Below are positions 59,640-64,000 of a stretch of 64,000 bases of DNA, one piece after another. The first letter of the stretch is position 1. Every line of letters starts with the position of its first letter. Under the pieces are notes generated by a model. The model ran no database searches, was not told the DNA's origin, and was given only the letters and a program-made list of their open reading frames with translations. Source of the DNA: Neurospora intermedia (lineage: Eukaryota > Ascomycota > Sordariomycetes > Sordariales > Sordariaceae); contig BTPP01000011.1 of NCBI GenBank assembly GCA_037102815.1, forward strand, positions 372,001 through 436,000, written 5' to 3'. A program made the position numbers and the translations under genes.

Positions 59640-60030
59640 CTTTACTGTAGTAGGAGTAGAGGAAGTGAGGTCTCTTTACTTTAATAGGAGTAGAGGTAGT
59701 AAGGTCTTTTTACTTTAATGGGAGTAGAGGTAGTGAGGTCCCCTTACTCTGATGAGAGTAAAGATACCGAGGTCCCTTTACTCTGATGAGAGTAAAGATA
59801 TTGCAATGCGTTAGGCACTGCGTCTTACGGTTCTTTTGGGTTATAAATAAAGGTTGTGATTGGTCTAACGAGTTTACTTACGGTTTGCAATTGTGGTGCC
59901 TAATTAAATATTGTAGCTGGTGGTTTGTGCGCCGATGCGTACCTTCTAATACCGAGGTCCCCTTACTCTAATGAGAGTAAAGATACTGAGGTCCCCTGAC
60001 TCTAACTCTGATGAGAGTAAAGATAGTTAG
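59640..60030. repeat. 34-bp minisatellite with interruptions
   Basis: Units such as AGGTCTTTTTACTTTAATGG plus GAGTAGAGGTAGTA recur with 34-bp spacing at 59667-59800. They reappear at 59950-60030 after about 150 bp of other sequence. Copies differ by transitions. It lies just 3' of the RecQ fossil. Confidence 0.8.
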
Positions 60031-60179
60031 TGTAGGAGGGTTCTAGTAATGCGTTTGTCTATAAAAATATAAGATGTACGTCCTTTTGGTAGGGTCTCTG
60101 CGAGTGACCTAAGATTAACGAGGAGAGTACCTATATATAGTTAATGTATAAAGAAGCCAATATATATTACAACCTCCGC

Positions 60180-61130
60180 AAATTATAGGCATCCGAATTG
60201 CTAATCTACTCCTCTACGTATATCTCTTTAATTTCCTCGCCGAGATTTATCTATATACTAGTAACTAGTGGCTCCTTTACTAACTTCTTAATACACCTTA
60301 TTATATTACCCTTTTCTAGCCGTTCCTTGAATATCTTTTGAAGGTCTGCAACGGCCGCCGATAAGTCGCCTATGCTAGGGACTCTCGCTAGCGATGTAGT
60401 AGCGGCGATTATATATTGCCCAAGGATTTTAGTTACTCTTATCTCTTGTTTGTTGGATAGCGGAGTTGAGGGGGCACTGCTGAAAGGTACGGAGGTGATA
60501 CTGGGAGTTAAATCGGGGTCTGTTACTATGCGGCGCTATGCCGTTGGGGTTGCCCGTATTGTTGCAGCGGGTAGTATAGGTTTATTGTCGTTTCTATTAT
60601 CCCCCTTAGTATACCCCTCGCTATCGTTAGAGATTTTAAGGTGCCGATTATTACCGCTAACGGGCATTAGGTTAATTTGATTCTTTTGGATGTTGGACAG
60701 TTCTGTATAGTTTGGCGCGTATGCCCTACGCTTTGTATCGGCGAGTATTTCGTTATGTGGGTTCGAAAAGGCGACCCTCTTCTTTTTGGCAATGGGTTGG
60801 TCGTTTAGTAGGGATATTGCCCGTTTGCCCCGACCCGTCCCCTCGATTGGAATTGATATTGCGATCGACGATTGGTTGGTACTATTAAGTATAGGATTCG
60901 AGGATGTAATGCTAGTAATAGGTGGCCTTAGTAATTCCTCCTCCCCGATAAAAGAGGTAGTGAAAGATATAGAGTAGATTGGTGGTTGGGGGTATTCGTC
61001 GTCGCTAGCTTCTTTAGAATTAGAAAGTTTATTGTTATTATTATATGGCGGTCCCTCTAGGGTAGCCGCTACGTCGATTGAATTAGTAATATTGTTGTGT
61101 GTCGCTATAGTTGGGTATATCGTATATAGT
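60180..61130 (-). pseudogene. Fossil open frame with nuclear-localisation-like motif
   Basis: On the minus strand about 300 codons are open with only two TAG codons. The reading includes SIDVAATLEGPP, an Asn run, EASDDEYPQPP, SFIGEEELLRPPITS, then PIAKKKRVAFSNPHNEILAD, whose KKKRV resembles a classical nuclear localisation signal, and a helical end with LSAAVADLQKIFKERLEKG and IRCIKKLVKEP. The composition is protein-like and less degraded than the flanks. It might be an accessory protein of a transposon or a lost cellular gene. No family recognised. Confidence 0.5.
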
Positions 61131-61849
61131 AGTATCGTTACTAGAATGTGTGGTGTTTAAGATATTGGCTTCCGGAATTTCCCCTTACGAAGGCGGTTAG
61201 TTGGATTTGGCGGACTTTATTATAGTCGCGAGTAAAGAAAAACCCTTGCTAGTTACCGTGTATTGATTAGTACTGGTAACGCTGTGTAGCTTTAGTCTCG
61301 GTTTTTAATGACCTACTTACCTGGCGGGTCTGTTAGAGATTGTCGTTAGATGTTATGTAATAGAGATTATTGTACCCCTATCCCTGGAAGAAGATTTTTG
61401 GGGTCTTCTTATTTACTATTTGGTTAGTAAGTAGGTACCTAGCCCTTCTATCGGAGCTAGTTAGGATATTGAATATTTATTCTATAAGCTCTCTATATTA
61501 TTTGCCGGATCTATTCGGTTTAAGTTCGAAGGCGCTTTATATAAACGGGCTTGTCGGATATTAGTATATGTCTTAGAATCTTTTTACGAACTTCGAAGGG
61601 GAGTATAAGTAAGGGAAAGATAATTTTGCCGTCCTGCGCTAATACGGCGGTTATAGTATTTTTATTTATAGCCGGGGCTTGTAGTACCTGTTGAAAGGAG
61701 CGGACTGTTTGAGTCCGTATATTTTCTATTCGCTAATTTTCTTTAGGGTAGTAGCGGTAATAGCGGCGGCGGGTTGTTCCTTATCCTTCTGGCCGGGTAT
61801 ATTTTAAGAAGGTTGGAAACCCTACGCTATATAGTATTTCGAACTTAGT

Positions 61850-62275
61850 AAATTGGATATTTATTGAGAGGGCTGGTTGAGAAGGCTGGAAACCTACCGA
61901 ATGAGGACGAAGCGATATCCTCGTTGCGTTTAATGTGAAGGAAGCGGTAAGACTTAGAATTTAGCAGATTGGGTGTTTGTTGAGAGGGTTGGTTGAGAAG
62001 GCTAGAAACCTACCGAGTGAGGATGAAGCGATATCCTTGTTGCGCTTAGTGTGAAGGAAGCGGTAAGATTTAGAACCTAGTAGATTGGGTGTTTGCTGAG
62101 AGGGTTGGTTGAGAAGGTTGGAAGCCTATCGAGTAAGAATGAAGCGATATCTTCGTTGCGTTTAGTGTGAAGGAAGCGGTAAGTTAGTATAAATGAAGTG
62201 GTAAGACTAGAACCTATAGTGGTAGATTGGATGTTTGCTGAGAGGGCTGGTTTCGAGGAAGGTACGAGTAAGAAT
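61850..62275. repeat. 116-bp tandem repeat, about 3.5 copies
   Basis: Block starts at 61852, 61968 and 62084 are exactly 116 bp apart, and a fourth, partly enlarged copy begins near 62226. Each copy contains GAGAGGGCTGGTTGAGAAGG and AAGCGATATCCTCGTTGCGTT-like cores. 116 is not a multiple of three, so the array is non-coding although chance frames cross it. Confidence 0.88.
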
Positions 62276-62349
62276 AAAAGCAATATCCTTATTATATTTT
62301 TAAGTATTACTTAAACCTAGCTTTATAGTTTGAGACTTTATATTAACCT

Positions 62350-62475
62350 TTATATACGTTTCGTTAACCTATTAATATATTATTTCACTTTACAAACGCC
62401 TTTTATAGTATTTAATATACGTTTCGTTAACCTATTAATGTATTATTTTACTTTATAAACGCTTTTTATAGTATC
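62350..62475. repeat. 63-bp direct duplication
   Basis: TACGTTTCGTTAACCTATTAAT and the following AT-rich 40 bp occur twice in tandem, at 62355 and 62418, with a few transitions. Confidence 0.85.
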
Positions 62476-62679
62476 CAATATATTATATTGATTCCTTTTT
62501 ATACCTTTTTTATTAAATTTCACTATCTCTATTTGCCCTTCTAATATTATATACTAGAAAATTATAAGGACGTACATCTCCTTGATATTTAGTATCGTAT
62601 ATATTTTAAAATTAGCTCCTTCCTTAAAGCTGCTTTTTACAAAGGTTTCTTATAAGGCGGTAACGATATAGCTAAATTG

Positions 62680-63080
62680 CGCCTCTACCGCTAGGCGGAA
62701 TAATGAGTATTAAATTTCGCTAGACTATCGTATACCCTTCGCAGAGTATTAAACTCCTTAAAATATTGTATATAGCCGCTTAGGCATTCTTGGGAGAAGT
62801 AGCGGAAATCTGGATAGGATCTTCCTATACTTTCGATTTATATGCGCATCCTATTGGGAGAATATTGTAAACTATCGCCTACGCGGACCATTGTAGTAGT
62901 AAGATTGTTTTTGTAAGTTTAGATAGCCAAAGTATTAGTTACTTCAGTAGATTCGGTGAGTATTGCGGTTGGTCGAAACTATGTAGTTCTAGGGCTGTCC
63001 TAGAGAAATATCCGTATAGTACGCTTATCGCCGCTAGGCGGAGCGATAAGTATTAAATTTCGTTAGATTATCGTATGCCG
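62680..63080. repeat. Dispersed pair of about 50-bp repeats with CCGC-TAG-GCGG cap
   Basis: ACCGCTAGGCGGAATAATGA then GTATTAAATTTCGCTAGACT at about 62688-62737 recurs with small changes at about 63029-63078. The cap CCGC/GCGG can form a small hairpin. The two copies lie in the same orientation about 340 bp apart. Confidence 0.75.
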
Positions 63081-64000
63081 GATCCTCCTATACTTTAAGG
63101 TAGATCCTAATACTGTACTATTGTTCGATCTATTCTAAGATTGTTTTAAGCTTTCGGTTTTAATCGAAGGCATCAAATATACGGACTACGATAGTAATAA
63201 TATAATTATAAATACGTATATTTTAATAGCCTTTTAAAATCGGCTATTATTTATATAAATATATTGGTAATAGTTGAGTAGAAGAAGATATACGTAATAT
63301 TTTAAACTATATTAACCGGACGAATTTATCCTCTATATTAATTAATATATTAGTTAAGTCCCCCGATATCTTCTATAATTCCTCTTCGATACTAGTAATC
63401 CGTTAATAGAGGCTGTATACAAATTGTTCTATAGAGGCGGATTTGTATTTAATATACTCTATACCTAATTGTAACGCCTTATACGAATTCTGAACCTGAG
63501 AACTAATTACTTTGAATTTATATTGTATATCCCGAGCGAATACTTTTAAGGTAGGGGCCTTTATAGGTATAGGCACTAGGCGATCGTCTATATAATTAGC
63601 TTCCTTCCTAAATTTTTAATAAATATACTAATTTATAAATCCTTTTCCCTATTATTATATTTACTTGAGGTGGACGCACTACTGGGAAGCAATTTAGTAA
63701 TTTTGGATTCTTAGAGTTAGGCTTGCCCGCCTCTTTAATAGTAGTTAGACTACTAGCCTTTTTATTTATTGGGACCTAGTCCTATTGCTAGAGTAGAGGG
63801 GAGCGAGATAAGTAATTCGTCCGAGATTGAAAATTGTATACGCCTTGGAGTGAAGTGATTATTGGATATTCTTTCAAATTATTAGGCTGTTGCAATAGGC
63901 GTTCGAAGTTGCTAAATGTATTTTACTATTCTAATTGCTTTTCGAAATTAACTTCCAATTATATAACTTGAAATAATAATTTTGGTTGTATGTAGAAGTC

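Larger units (their letters stand above)
52395..64000. repeat. RIP-degraded AT-rich domain (fossil transposon DNA)
   Basis: From about 52395 the sequence changes abruptly to strongly AT-rich DNA with very frequent TpA and few CpA, and stays so to the window end. The exceptions are a balanced island at about 56630-57110 and a milder stretch at 60180-61140. Fossil frames inside (transposase, helicase) are disrupted by TAG/TAA codons that a C-to-T or G-to-A change would make from Gln or Trp codons. The large reading frames show no indels. This is the signature of repeat-induced point mutation. Such domains are usually heterochromatic and DNA-methylated in Neurospora-type fungi. They may lie at centromeres, telomeres or dispersed repeats; the position here is unknown. 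Confidence 0.88.

Noticed and set aside
62077-62283. 68-codon minus frame in AT-rich region
   Set aside because: Runs through the 116-bp tandem array whose unit is not a multiple of three; not a coding repeat.
1-64000. CRISPR arrays, operons, bacterial-type ribosome sites
   Set aside because: The window is eukaryotic (introns throughout); no regular spacer-repeat array was seen, and minisatellites found are contiguous tandem repeats without spacers.

Overview
The window is nuclear DNA of a filamentous ascomycete (Pezizomycotina), most probably a Sordariales species of the Neurospora type. The grounds are short spliceosomal introns with GTRNGT donors, CTAAC-like branch sites and YAG acceptors; fungus-specific families (CFEM/rhodopsin membrane protein, Zn2Cys6 regulator with a fungal-type C-terminal half, RTA1, deuterolysin); many TACCTACC/TAGGTACC runs between genes; and a sharply bounded AT-rich tail whose fossil genes carry transition-type nonsense changes, the mark of repeat-induced point mutation (RIP). 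The genus is inferred, not proven.

Layout. 0.95-7.75 kb holds three minus-strand genes: a FAD monooxygenase, a secreted GH105/GH88-like glycosidase and an OTT_1508-like deaminase-family protein. A plus-strand C2H2-type zinc-finger reading frame follows at 9.2-10.6 kb and is interrupted by one in-frame TAG. From 10.64 to 19.49 kb I found no convincing gene, but there is a 110-nt foldback at 11.2 kb. 19.5-21.3 kb is a six-exon CFEM/7-TM receptor-like gene. 21.98-24.74 kb carries three very small Ser/Thr/Gly-rich ORFs around an inverted-repeat element that encloses a tRNA-derived, SINE-like cassette. 26.5-27.8 kb is a deuterolysin (M35) gene. 30.35 kb is a small conserved-looking ORF. 31.8-34.0 kb is a FAD oxidoreductase-Rieske fusion with a likely mitochondrial leader. 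RTA1 (34.4-35.5 kb) and a Zn2Cys6 regulator (37.0-38.8 kb) are divergent. 39.8-42.4 kb is an AT-hook/BTB protein, 43.3-44.7 kb is COG5, and 45.7-47.4 kb is a DUF2434-like membrane protein, divergent from COG5. 47.4-52.4 kb has no recognisable gene.

From about 52.4 kb to the end the sequence is a RIP-degraded heterochromatin-like domain. Reading it by eye, I recover a PIF/Harbinger-type (DDE_Tnp_4) transposase fossil at about 53.0-53.9 kb and a long RecQ-type helicase fossil at about 57.3-59.5 kb. All helicase motifs of the latter lie in one frame, broken only by stops. Two further anonymous fossil frames and several minisatellites are also present. RecQ-like helicases linked to chromosome ends are known in other fungi, so a subtelomeric or formerly subtelomeric location is possible but not shown.

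The genes do not form one pathway. The secreted or surface set (GH105, CFEM receptor, deuterolysin) fits a saprotroph or plant-associated life style. The RTA1/Zn2Cys6 and COG5/DUF2434 pairs share intergenic regions and could be co-regulated. Exon boundaries were built by hand from splice signals and frame continuity and have no transcript support.
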